A stretch of DNA of 64,000 bases, from assembly GCA_031769625.1 (NCBI GenBank), contig JAUIMM010000519.1, positions 491,501-555,500 on the forward strand, written 5' to 3'. Below the pieces are notes generated by a model. That model saw only the letters and a list, made by a program, of their open reading frames with translations. It searched no databases and was not told the DNA's origin. How positions within the stretch are numbered: the stretch's first letter is position 1; every line of letters begins with the position of its first letter. Position numbers and translations under genes: made by a program. The stretch is from Taudactylus pleione. Taxonomy: Eukaryota > Chordata > Amphibia > Anura > Myobatrachidae. Shown piece after piece: positions 1 to 10,841 of the stretch.

Positions 1-309
1 CTGACCACATCACTGGGTTATTTTATAGCCAGAACTGCTCGCAAGATTGTGGTAGGAAAAACCAACCACAAGAATAGCGAGCAGTTCATACGCTGTTCGA
101 TGTACTCGATTAATCTATTAAATAGCGGACATGACGTATGGTGCAAGCGGCCAGGGGGCGTCTTTTTCAAAATTACGACCTCAAGTTTTGTTCGCTCGTT
201 CAGACATAGAGGTGTGAACAGACCGCAAAGTGCTAACGGTTCATTTGAATAGCCACCCCTTTTTAATGAACGAGCGAGCGCAAATAGCGTCCGGCTCTGA
301 ATCAGGCCC
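1..309. mobile_element. Harbinger-type MITE, cut by window start
   Basis: The right end reads CTCTGAATCAGGCCC at 295-309, the terminal inverted repeat of a family with complete copies at 11076, 13373 and 14536. The body, with its repeated GCGAGC and CGTTCG words, matches those copies in the same order. The left half lies outside the window, so the target duplication cannot be checked. Confidence 0.8.
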
Positions 310-1499
310 TAAGCTCACTGAGCTCGGCATGATCTAGAGAGAACTTCAAATAGTACAAAATTCTTAACATTTTAATTTCCTATTGAGAAGCTATGTCCAG
401 GAATAACACACAGACTGACATTGGTCAACCGCATGTTGTATTTGGGCAGCCATCCAAAAACTGCAATTTTCTTATCTTCAACATAAATAAAGTTAATAAA
501 CCAGATAAAAACTATAAAGTCAAAGCCAGAGCATCGAGTCCTTTGTCCCTTATATTACTATAGTGCCCTGTGTTAGTGGGTATGTACTGTGATGCAGGAT
601 TTAGGGTTAATTATTGTACCGGTGAAGCCTGGCTCTTATCAAAGTGTTATAATAATGCAATGTGAAATAATTACGTTCTGAGTATACATTTATAGAGGAA
701 ACAACAAAAGCTTTTATCGTTATACTCTCTATATTTAATATTATGAGACTGAAGCTGAGTTGAGCGTAGATTGTTAGTAGATGCGTCTACAAGAGTATAA
801 TTGCCTGTATGCAGAGTTTTACGTATCTTTGGGACCGCTCACGCCAAGGCCAGCCCCAGGTATATATGTTACAGATGTGTGTGGACCCCTGTGTTTTGGT
901 TTTGGCAAAACCACTATCAAATATTATTGTTTTGGTTTTAGCAAAACCACCCTCATTGCCTGGAGACTGGGCAGTCGCTATCTCAGCTATGTCTGCATTG
1001 TTCCCTATTCTGCAGACACCAGCATTAGGCAAAACCTGCAGAGTGAAGGTGGGATTTGGGCTGCAAGGAGAAAAAGGGATTGGGGCTGTGTGGGGAAGAG
1101 GAATTTGGGCTGCAGGTGGAAGGAGGGATTCTGGCTGCATGGGGAAGGTGTGTTTAAGGCTGCAGAGGGAAGGTGGGATTCAGGCTGTAGAGTGGGCAAT
1201 TTCCAGCCGAATGGGAATAACAAAAGACCAATCAATAAAATATATATCACACAGGTAAAAAAAAAAAAAAGAAGAAACATATAAAGGATCTAGGGGCAGA
1301 GAGAAGCCCACACGGACAAAGGATGTGAATATAGACACATGTAAATATAATACATATAAAGTGTATTAAAAACAAACAAACCTGGAAATCATAATATGAT
1401 AAAAATCTTACATTTAAGATTAATAACTTTGCTGATTAAATACTTCTGAAAACTTAGATCTACTATCTACCGCATATACAAATATTTTGCTAATGAAAT
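310..1499. other. No gene seen; G-rich degenerate repeat inside
   Basis: I see no credible coding region. Positions 1038-1200 hold a degenerate G-rich repeat of about 30 bp (variants of GGGCTGCA plus GGGATT), which explains the open frames on both strands. Positions 893-950 contain two copies of a TTTTGGTTTTGGCAAAACCA-like word that also occurs near the hAT left end at about 2530. Confidence 0.6.
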
Positions 1500-1824
1500 G
1501 TGTAGAGCAGGGGTTCCCAACCACAGTCTTCAAGGCACACTAACAGTGCATGTTTTAAGGATAGCCATAGTTGAGCACAGGTGACTTAATTAGTACCTCA
1601 GTCAGGGCCAGATTATAGGGAAGGCGACACGGGCGGTCGTCCCGGGGCCCCCCACACACTCTGTCCCCCCCCCATTCTGTCCCCGGCACCATCAGCAGGA
1701 TTTTTTTTTTAATCGTAACCGAGCCGCGGCCCGTGACTAAGCCCCGCCCCCTGCATTTGGCGTTGCCCCTTATTATGCTGTTAGCCTGCTGCCACTAAAG
1801 TAAGCAGCACTAACGTATGTACGA

Positions 1825-2457
1825 TATTCAATCGGGAAACTGGCTGACGTAAGCCCGACAGCCGGCTTCCCGATTGCTTTATCCCGGCGAGGGTTAAATA
1901 ACAGGCATCTAAACTTAGACGCCTGTCATTTTTCCGACGCCGGGAGACCGGCGCACGGCATCCTGATCGAAGGGATGCCGGGCGCCACGAGCGGACAGCT
2001 GCGGGGGGGGAAGGTTAGGTTTAGGGCACCCGGGGGGAACTTAGGGTTAGGCACCCCCCCCGGGAGGGTTAGGGTTAGGCTACAGGAAGGGGGGGTTAGG
2101 GTTAGGCACCCCCGGGGGGAGATTAGGGTTAGGCACCTCCCCGGGGGACTTAGGTTTAGGCAGCGGGGAAGGGGGGGGGTAGGTTTAGGCACTTAGAGGG
2201 GGGATTAGGGTTAGGCACAGGAGGGGAGGTTAGGGTTAGGCACCCCTAAGGAGGGTTAGGGTTAGGTTAGTTTAATTTGTACTTACCTAGGGACCATCAG
2301 GATTTCCAGCACTGTCGGGCTGCCGCTGCCGGGTTCTCTGCATCTGTCGGACTGACGCTGCCGGGTTCTCTGCATCTGTCGAACTGACGCTGCCGGGAAT
2401 CGAACTGTCGGCCATGCGTCAGCTGGTAATTTATACCGATTCCCGTATATACTGTAT
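1825..2457 (-). repeat. TTAGGG-rich foldback repeat, copy 1
   Basis: About a dozen TTAGGGTTAGG or TTAGGTTTAGG words, separated by C/G runs, fill 2010-2270. They are flanked by hairpins: arms AATCGGGAA and TTCCCGATT enclose 1838-1880, and a decayed ACAGGC-type hairpin lies near 1900-1930. Copies in the other orientation lie near 32150 and 53205 with the same order of parts. The hAT transposon inserted at the 2450-2457 edge. The words are imperfect and spaced, so this is a dispersed repeat rather than a telomere. Confidence 0.7.
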
Positions 2458-3091
2458 TAGGGGTGTGCACCGGCCACTTTTCGTGTTTTGTGTTTTGGTT
2501 TTGGATCTGGATCTTTCTTCGTGTTTTGGATCTGGATTGGTTTTGCCAAAACCACCCTTCCGTGTTTTGGGTTCTGGGTTTTGTGTTTTGGATCTGTATT
2601 TTTTTGAAAAAAAGCATAAAAACAGCTAAAATCACAGAATTTGTAGGTTTTTCTGCTCCTATGCTATTATTAACCTCAATAACCTTAATTTCCACTCATT
2701 TCCAGTCTATTCTGAACACCTCACACCTCACAATAGTGTTTTTATGTCCAAAAGGTTGCACCGAGGTAGCTGGATGACTATGCTAAGCGACACGAGTGGG
2801 CGGCACAAACACGTGACCCATCTAGGAGTGACACTGCAGTGGCAGACAGGATGGCAGTTAGAAAAACTAGGCCCCAAACTGTACATAATGCAAAGAAAAA
2901 AAGAGGTGCAAGATGGAATTGTCCTTGGGCCCTCCCACCCACCCTTATGTTGTATAAACAGGACATGCACACTTTAACAAATCAATCATTTCAGCGCCAG
3001 GGTCTGCCACACAACTGTGGCTGAAATGATTGGTTCGTTTGGGCCCCCACAAAACAAGCTGGCAATTAATGTGTCCCTGCACAAACTGGCT

Positions 3092-6000
3092 CTACGGAGG
3101 CAAGATGTCATCCTCATCCTCCTCATCCACCGATTCCTCACCCTCTTCAGTGTGTACATCCTCATCCTCACAAAGTATTAACTCGTCCCCACTTGAATCC
3201 ACCACCACAGGTCCCTCTGTACGTTCTGGAGGCTGGTCTCCCTGGAAGAGCTGATAATTCATTTTGATGAACATCATCTTCTCCACATTCTGTGGAAGCA
3301 ACCTCCTACGCCTTTCGCTGACAAGGTTCCCGGCTGCACTAAACACTCTTTCGGAGTACACACTGGAGGGGGGGCAACTCAGGTAAAATAGAGCCAGTTT
3401 GTACAGGGGCCTCCAAATTGCCTCTTTTTCCTGCCAGTACAGGTATGGACTGTCTGACATGCCTACTTGGATGCTGTCACCGATGTAATCCTCCACCATT
3501 CTGTCAATGGTGACAGTATCATATGCAGTGACAGTAGACATGTCAGAAATTGTTGCCAGGTCCTTCAGTCCGGACCAGATGTCCAAACTTGGTCCTGCCT
3601 GCCCTGCATCACCGCCAGCGGGTTGCTTAGGATACCTAAGTTTTTTCCTGGCAGCCCCAGTTGCGGGAGAAAATGAAGAAGGAGCCGTTGACGTGTCACG
3701 TTCCGCTTCAGCTGACAGTGTGTTCACCAGCAGGTCTTTGCACCTCTGCAGGCTTGTGTCGGCCGGAAAGAGAGACACCACATAGGCTTTAAACCTAGGA
3801 TCGAGCACGGTGGCCAAAATGTAGTGGTCTGATTTCAACAGATTGACCACCCTGGAATCCTGGCAAAGCGAATGAAGGGCTTCATCCACAAGTCCCACAT
3901 GCCGAGCGGAATCGCTCCGTCTTAGCTCCTCCTTCACTTTCTCCAGCTGCTTCTGCAAAAGCCTGATGAGGGGAATGACCTGACTCAAGCTGGCAGTGTC
4001 TGAACTGACTTCACGTGTGGCAAGTTCGAAGGGCTGAAGAACCTTGCACAACACGGAAATCATTCTCCACTGCGCTTGAGTCAGGTGCATACCCCCTCCT
4101 TTGCCTATGTCATAGGTGGATGTATAGGCTTGTATGGCCTTTTGCTGCTCCTCCATCCTCTGAAGCATATAGAGGGTTGAGTTCCACCGCGTCACAACCT
4201 CTTGCTTCAGGTGATGGCGGGGCAGGTTCAAGAGTGTTTGCTGGCGCTCCAGTCTTCGGCACGCAGTCGCTGAATGGCGAAAGTGGCCAGAAATTTTTCG
4301 GGCCACCCAAAGCGTCTCCTGCACGCCCCTGTCGCTTTTCAGAAAATTCTGCACCACCAAGTTTATTGTGTGAGCAAAACATGGGACGTGCTGGAATTTG
4401 CCCAGATGTAATGCCCGCACAATATTGGTGGCGTTGTCAGATATCACAAATCCCCAGGAGAGTCTAAGTGGGGTAAGCCACTGGGCGATGATTTCCCTCA
4501 GTTTCTCTAAGAGGTTGTCGGCGGTGTGCCTCTTACTGAAACCGGTGATACACAGCGTAGCCTGCCTTGTAACGAGCTGGCGTTTCTGAGATGCTGCTAC
4601 TGGTGACGCTGCTGCTGTTGCTGCGTAAGGTGATACATCTACCCAGTGGGCTGTCACAGTCATATAGTCCTTAGTCTGCCCTGTTCCACTTGTCCACATG
4701 TCCGTGGTTAAGTGGACATTGTGTACAACGGCATTTTTCAGGACACTGAGGACACTTTTTCTGACGTTTCTGTACAGTCTCGGTATCGCCTGCCTAGTGA
4801 AGTGGAATCTAGACGGGATTTGGAACCGGGGACACACTACCTCCATCAATTGTCTAAATCCCACTGCACTAATGGCGGATACCGGACGCACGTCTAACAC
4901 CAACATAGCAGTCAAGGCCTCAGTTATACGTTTTGCTTCAGGATGACTGCTGTCGTACTTCATCCTCCTCGCTAAGGACTGTTGGAGGGTCAATTGTTTA
5001 GTAAAAGTAGTGGTGTTCCTACTTCCTCTCTGGGATGATGAACGACTCCCAGCAGCAGCAGCAACAGCAGCAGCGGCAGCAGTAGGCGTAGCAATGCAGG
5101 ATCCTCCGGAGGAATCCCGGATAGGAGAGTCAGTCATGCCAGTGATATGGCCTGCAGGACTACTTCCGATCCTGACTAAGGAGGAAATTGACGAGGAGGG
5201 AGTTGACGGTGTGGTTTGCAGGCGCTTGGATACAACAGGACAACGGGATTTAGGTGTCCCTGGACTGCTTACGGTCTGAGCCAAAGTTTCTGAACTTGAC
5301 AGTAACTTTTTATGAACGCGCTGCAGGTGCCGTATAAGGGAGGATGTTCCTAGGTGGTTGACGTCCCTACCCCTACTTATTTCACCTTTACATATGGTAC
5401 ATATGGCAAGACAGTTGTTGTCCGGATTTGGATAGAAATATTGCCAGACCAAAGAGGTGGAATGTTTGGTCTTCTGCCCAGGCATGACCGTGATGGGCTT
5501 TTTCATCCCACGGACAACAACTGTCTCCCCCGGAGCCTGATTTAAACAAACCACATCACCATCAGAATCCTCCTCGCCAACTTCCTCCTCAGCGCCAGCT
5601 ACACCAGTATCCTCATCCTGTTGTACTTCAACAGTGACATCTTCAATTTGCATATCAGCAAGTGGACTGTGGGTGCTCCTTTCAGCACTTGCAGGGGGCG
5701 TGCAAATGGTGGAAAGAGCCACCTCTTCCCGTCCAGTGCTGGGAAGGTCAGGCATCGCAACCACCACCACACTTGGACTCTCCTTGGGGATTTGTGATAT
5801 CTTCTTAGAAAGCACAGTTCTTCGCTGTGCTTTTGCCAGCTTAACTCTTTTGATTTTTTTAGTGGGAGGAGTGCTTCCATCGTCATGTGAAGCTGAACCA
5901 CTAGTCATGAACATACTAGGGATCGACCTTAGCCGTTCCTTGCCACTCCGTGTCGTAAATGGCATATTGGCAAGTTTACGTTTCTCTTCAGCTGATTTAA

Positions 6001-6208
6001 ATGTCTTTTTCAAGGTCATTTTCCTGAACTTTGCCATTTGGGATTGTATGTGCCCTCTACTATGACATTGGGCATCGGCCTTGGCAGACGACGTTGATGG
6101 CATGTTATCGTCTATGTCATGACTAGTGGCAGCAGCTTCAGCACTAGGAGGAAGTGGTTCTTGATCTTTCTCTATTTTATTTTTATCGGAGAAAGTTTGT
6201 TCCTCCAT
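3092..6208 (-). CDS. hAT transposase, BED zinc finger type
   Basis: Uninterrupted 1038-codon ORF starting at an ATG (6206-6208). The N-terminal 240 residues are low-complexity and acidic. A BED-type finger lies at about residues 250-300 (AICTICKGEI, then IRHLQRVHKK: C-x2-C and H-x4-H). Alanine-rich runs follow near 375-390. The RNase H-like core shows LTTDMWTS (near 500), FVISDNATNIV (near 590), CFAHTINLVVQ and RWNSTLYML (near 675). The C-terminal dimerisation region at about 913-983 contains SSVYSERVFSAAGNL. These are hAT (hobo/Ac/Tam3) family motifs. The first two aspartates and the SER glutamate are likely catalytic residues by family analogy. The tail is acidic. It would cut and reinsert the flanking element. 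No frameshift or stop is seen, so it may be active. Confidence 0.95.
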   Translation of the reverse strand: MEEQTFSDKNKIEKDQEPLPPSAEAAATSHDIDDNMPSTSSAKADAQCHSRGHIQSQMAKFRKMTLKKTFKSAEEKRKLANMPFTTRSGKERLRSIPSMFMTSGSASHDDGSTPPTKKIKRVKLAKAQRRTVLSKKISQIPKESPSVVVVAMPDLPSTGREEVALSTICTPPASAERSTHSPLADMQIEDVTVEVQQDEDTGVAGAEEEVGEEDSDGDVVCLNQAPGETVVVRGMKKPITVMPGQKTKHSTSLVWQYFYPNPDNNCLAICTICKGEISRGRDVNHLGTSSLIRHLQRVHKKLLSSSETLAQTVSSPGTPKSRCPVVSKRLQTTPSTPSSSISSLVRIGSSPAGHITGMTDSPIRDSSGGSCIATPTAAAAAVAAAAGSRSSSQRGSRNTTTFTKQLTLQQSLARRMKYDSSHPEAKRITEALTAMLVLDVRPVSAISAVGFRQLMEVVCPRFQIPSRFHFTRQAIPRLYRNVRKSVLSVLKNAVVHNVHLTTDMWTSGTGQTKDYMTVTAHWVDVSPYAATAAASPVAASQKRQLVTRQATLCITGFSKRHTADNLLEKLREIIAQWLTPLRLSWGFVISDNATNIVRALHLGKFQHVPCFAHTINLVVQNFLKSDRGVQETLWVARKISGHFRHSATACRRLERQQTLLNLPRHHLKQEVVTRWNSTLYMLQRMEEQQKAIQAYTSTYDIGKGGGMHLTQAQWRMISVLCKVLQPFELATREVSSDTASLSQVIPLIRLLQKQLEKVKEELRRSDSARHVGLVDEALHSLCQDSRVVNLLKSDHYILATVLDPRFKAYVVSLFPADTSLQRCKDLLVNTLSAEAERDTSTAPSSFSPATGAARKKLRYPKQPAGGDAGQAGPSLDIWSGLKDLATISDMSTVTAYDTVTIDRMVEDYIGDSIQVGMSDSPYLYWQEKEAIWRPLYKLALFYLSCPPSSVYSERVFSAAGNLVSERRRRLLPQNVEKMMFIKMNYQLFQGDQPPERTEGPVVVDSSGDELILCEDEDVHTEEGEESVDEEDEDDILPP

Positions 6209-6230
6209 TTATGTTATATCGATTTGATAT

Positions 6231-9200
6231 ATACGTGCGGCTAAACACAGAAAATAATTTTTTTTTTGGTTTGGACTGGAGTGTACTTTGTGGGTTACAG
6301 CACCCTTTAACGGTCAAGCCAGCCGGCCCTTTACTTATGACACAGGCGCACTCTTGGCACTACTTTGTTGATGCACGTGCGGCTACTGCGCACACAATTC
6401 ACAAACACAGAAAATAATTTTTTTTTGGTTTGGACTGGAGTGTACTTTGGGGGTTACAGCACCCTTTAACGGTCAAGCCAGCCGGCCCTTTACTTATGAC
6501 ACAGGCGCACGCTTGGCACTACTTTGTTGATGCACGTGCGGCTACTGCGCACACAATTCACAAACACAGAAAATAATTTTTTTTTGGTTTGGACTGGAGT
6601 GTACTTTCGGGGGTTACAGCACCCTTTAACGGTCAAGCCAGCCGGCCCTTTACTTATGACACAGGCGCACGCTTGGCACTACTTTGTTGATGCACGTGCG
6701 GCTACTGCGCACACAATTCACAAACACAGAAAATAATTTTTTTTTAGGTTTGGACTGGAGTGTACTTTCGGGGGTTACAGCACCCTTAACGGTCAAGCCA
6801 GCCGGCCCTTTACTTATGACACAGGCGCACGCTTGGCACTACTTTGTTGATGCACGTGCGGCTACTGCGCACACAATTCACAAACACAGAAAATAATTTT
6901 TTTTTGGTTTGGACTGGAGTGTACTTTCGGGGGTTACAGCACCCTTTAACGGTCAAGCCAGCTGGCCCTTTACTTATGACACAGGCGCACGCTTGGCACT
7001 ACTTTGTTGATGCACATGCGGCTACTGCGCACACAATTCACAAACACAGAAAATAATTTTTTTTTAGGTTTGGACTGGAGTGTACTTTCGGGGGTTACAG
7101 CACCCTTAACGGTCAAGCCAGCCGGCCCTTTACTTATGACACAGGCGCACGCTTGGCACTACTTTGTTGATGCACGTGCGGCTACTGCGCACACAATTCA
7201 CAAACACAGAAAATAATTTTTTTTTTGGTTTGGACTGGAGTGTACTTTCGGGGGTTACAGCACCCTTAACGGTCAAGCCAGCCGGCCCTTTACTTATGAC
7301 ACAGGCGCACGCTTGGCACTACTTTGTTGATGCACGTGCGGCTACTGCGCACACAATTCACAAACACAGAAAATAATTTTTTTTTGGGTTTGGACTGGAG
7401 TGTACTTTCGGGGGTTACAGCACCCTTAACGGTCAAGCCAGCCGGCCCTTTACTTATGACACAGGCGCACGTTTGGCACTACTTTGTTGATGCACGTGCG
7501 GCTACTGCGCACACAATTCACAAACACAGAAAATAATTTTTTTTTTGGTTTGGACTGGAGTGTACTTTCGGGGGTTACAGCACCCTTAACGGTCAAGCCA
7601 GCCGGCCCTTTACTTATGACACAGGCGCACGCTTGGCACTACTTTGTTGATGCACGTGCGACTACTGCGCACACAATTCACAAACACAGAAAATAATATT
7701 TTTTTTGGTTTGGACTGGAGTGTACTTTCGGGGGTTACAGCACCCTTAACGGTCAAGCCAGCCGGCCCTTTACTTATGACACAGGCGCACGCTTGGCACT
7801 ACTTTGTTGATGCACGTGCGGCTACTGCGCACACAATTCACAAACACAGAAAATAATTTTTTTTTGGTTTGGACTGGAGTGTACTTTCGGGGGTTACAGC
7901 ACCCTTAACGGTCAAGCCAGCCGGCCCTTTACTTATGACACAGGCGCACGCTTGGCACTACTTTGTTGATGCACGTGCGGCTACTGCGCACACAATTCAC
8001 AAACACAGAAAATAATTTTTTTTTTGGTTTGGACTGGAGTGTACTTTCGGGGGTTACAGCACCCTTAACGGTCAAGCCAGCCGGCCCTTTACTTATGACA
8101 CAGGCGCACTCTTGGCACTACTTTGTTGATGCACGTGCGGCTACTGCGCACACAATTCACAAACACAGAAAATAATTTTTTTTTGGTTAGGACTGGAGTG
8201 TACTTTCGGGGGTTACAGCACCCTTTAACGGTCAAGCCAGCCGGCCCTTTACTTATGACACAGGCGCACGCTTGGCACTACTTTGTTGATGCACGTGCGG
8301 CTACTGCGCACACAATTCACAAACACAGAAAATAATTTTTTTTTTGGTTTGGACTGGAGTGTACTTGGGGGTTACAGCACCCTTTAACGGTCAAGCCAGC
8401 CGGCCCTTTACTTATGACACAGGCGCACGCTTGGCACTACTTTGTTGATGCACGTGCGACTACTGCGCACACAATTCACAAACACAGAAAATAATATTTT
8501 TTTTGGTTTGGACTGGAGTGTACTTTCGGGGGTTACAGCACCCTTAACGGTCAAGCCAGCCGGCCCTTTACTTATGACACAGGCGCACGCTTGGCACTAC
8601 TTTGTTGATGCACGTGCGACTACTGCGCACACAATTCACAAACACAGAAAATAATATTTTTTTTGGTTTGGACTGGAGTGTACTTTCGGGGGTTACAGCA
8701 CCCTTAACGGTCAAGCCAGCCGGCCCTTTACTTATGACACAGGCGCACGCTTGGCACTACTTTGTTGATGCACGTGCGGCTACTGCGCACACAATTCACA
8801 AACACAGAAAATAATTTTTTTTTTGGTTTGGACTGGAGTGTACTTTCGGGGGTTACAGCACCCTTAACGGTCAAGCCAGCCGGCCCTTTACTTATGACAC
8901 AGGCGCACGCTTGGCACTACTTTGTTGATGCACGTGCGGCTACTGCGCACACAATTCACAAACACAGAAAATAATTTTTTTTTGGTTAGGACTGGAGTGT
9001 ACTTTCGGGGGTTACAGCACCCTTTAACGGTCAAGCCAGCCGGCCCTTTACTTATGACACAGGCGCACGCTTGGCACTACTTTGTTGATGCACGTGCGGC
9101 TACTGCGCACACAATTCACAAACACAGAAAATAATTTTTTTTTTGGTTTGGACTGGAGTGTACTTTCGGGGGTTACAGCACCCTTAACGGTCAAGCCAGC

Positions 9201-10252
9201 CGGCCCTTTACTTATGACACAGGCGCACGCTTGGCACTACTTTGTTGATGCACGTGCGGCTACTGCGCACACAATTCACAAACACAGAAAATAATTTTTT
9301 TTTTGGTTTGGACTGGAGTGTACTTGGGGGTTACAGCACCCTTTAACGGTCAAGCCAGCCGGCCCTTTACTTATGACACAGGCGCACGCTTGGCACTACT
9401 TTGTTGATGCACGTGCGACTACTGCGCACACAATTCACAAACACAGAAAATAATATTTTTTTTGGTTTGGACTGGAGTGTACTTTCGGGGGTTACAGCAC
9501 CCTTAACGGTCAAGCCAGCCGGCCCTTTACTTATGACACAGGCGCACGCTTGGCACTACTTTGTTGATGCACGTGCGGCTACTGCGCACACAATTCACAA
9601 ACACAGAAAATAATTTTTTTTTTGGTTTGGACTGGAGTGTACTTTCGGGGGTTACAGCACCCTTAACGGTCAAGCCAGCCGGCCCTTTACTTATGACACA
9701 GGCGCACGCTTGGCACTACTTTGTTGATGCACGTGCGACTACTGCGCACACAATTCACAAACACAGAAAATAATATTTTTTTTGGTTTGGACTGGAGTGT
9801 ACTTTCGGGGGTTACAGCACCCTTAACGGTCAAGCCAGCCGGCCCTTTACTTATGACACAGGCGCACGCTTGGCACTACTTTGTTGATGCACGTGCGGCT
9901 ACTGCGCACACAATTCACAAACACAGAAAATAATTTTTTTTTTGGTTTGGACTGGAGTGTACTTTCGGGGGTTACAGCACCCTTAACGGTCAAGCCAGCC
10001 GGCCCTTTACTTATGACACAGGCGCACGCTTGGCACTACTTTGTTGATGCACGTGCGGCTACTGCGCACACAATTCACAAACACAGAAAATAATTTTTTT
10101 TTTGGTTTGGACTGGAGTGTACTTTCGGGGGTTACAGCACCCTTAACGGTCAAGCCAGCCGGCCCTTTACTTATGACACAGGCGCACGCTTGGCACTACT
10201 TTGTTGATGCACGTGCGGCTACTGCGCACACAATTCACAAACACAGAAAATA
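6231..10252. repeat. 160-bp satellite array, about 25 units, inside hAT
   Basis: Near-identical units of 159-160 bp, each with TTGGACTGGAGTGTACTTT, a GGGGGTTACAGCACCC block, a GCCAGCCGGCCC block and CACAAACACAGAAAATAAT. Units differ mainly in T-run length, CCCTTT versus CCCTT, and single substitutions (GCGGCTACT versus GCGACTACT), and variants recur in blocks, which suggests amplification of multi-unit segments. The array starts just upstream of the transposase ATG and separates it from the promoter. Each unit gives a 70-codon open frame, which I treat as a by-product of periodicity. Confidence 0.95.
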
Positions 10253-10767
10253 TATTATTTTTTTAGCACTTGGGGGGAGCACCCCTGATGGACAGAGCAC
10301 CCCCTGGACAACACTACAGCACTCCTTTAGGACTGGGACACTGCACAGGACTTTGGAGTGGACACAGCCCCTATGGAGAACTGACTGCACAACACAGTCC
10401 AGCCAGCCCCTATGGACTTTGAAGTAGTGGACACAGCCCCTATTAACAACAGCAGCACAGCACAACACAGCCAGCCCCTATGGACTTTGAAGTAGTGGAC
10501 AACAGCAGCACTACACTACACTACACTACACAGCCCTAACTCCCACCCTCCCTCTTCACTGTCCACAGCCGAGTGAGAAAATGGCGCCGACGTGTGTACC
10601 TTATATAGGATCCAAAACCCGCGAGACTCGGAAGGCGGGAAGATGACGTTTTGCCTCGATTTCAGATCCGAGTCAGGCGGGAAAAGTCGAGCCTGACTCG
10701 GATCGGACTCGGATCGGGGGGGCTCGGGGGGGTTCGGATTTCAGAAATCCGAACCCGCTCACCCCTA
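10253..10767 (-). promoter_or_regulatory. hAT 5' region: TATA motif and subterminal repeats
   Basis: On the minus strand TATATAAG (complement of 10601-10608) lies about 160 bp inside the terminal repeat and points toward the transposase. Nearer the end, 10670-10735 is full of GACTCGGATC/GATCCGAGTC words, the kind of subterminal repeats hAT transposases bind. From 10260 to 10560 there are CAGCACAGCACA and CAGCCCCTATGG repeats with no coding potential. The 50.5-51.03 kb region of the second copy keeps the same layout. The 4.4 kb gap to the ATG implies a long leader or a 5' intron spanning the satellite. Confidence 0.5.
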
Positions 10768-10841
10768 TACTGTATGTGTATCTGTATGTCTGTGTCTGTG
10801 TGTGTGTATATATGTATGTGTGTATATATGTATTGTGTGCA

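Larger units (their letters stand above)
2458..10767 (-). mobile_element. Complete autonomous hAT transposon (8310 bp)
   Basis: The element begins TAGGGGTGTGC and ends GCTCACCCCTA, short imperfect inverted repeats. The exact 8-bp duplication TACTGTAT lies at 2450-2457 and 10768-10775. It contains a minus-strand transposase ORF at 3092-6208, a 160-bp satellite array at 6231-10252 and a minus-strand TATA motif near 10601. A rearranged relative lies at 46096-51030 with the same ends and its own exact duplication. An unmutated target duplication and an unbroken ORF suggest recent insertion. Confidence 0.95.

Noticed and set aside
1975..2270. Chromosome end or true telomere
   Set aside because: TTAGGG words are imperfect and spaced by C/G runs, occur in three dispersed copies in both orientations, and are surrounded by other sequence.
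6231..10252. CRISPR-like array
   Set aside because: Whole units repeat without unique spacers, the unit is 160 bp, and the setting is a vertebrate transposon.
6524..10427. Series of 70-codon ORFs (MLMHVRLLRTQFTNTENN) as a peptide family
   Set aside because: One identical frame per 160-bp satellite unit, with T-run changes altering it; a by-product of tandem repetition, with no start context or conservation beyond the unit.
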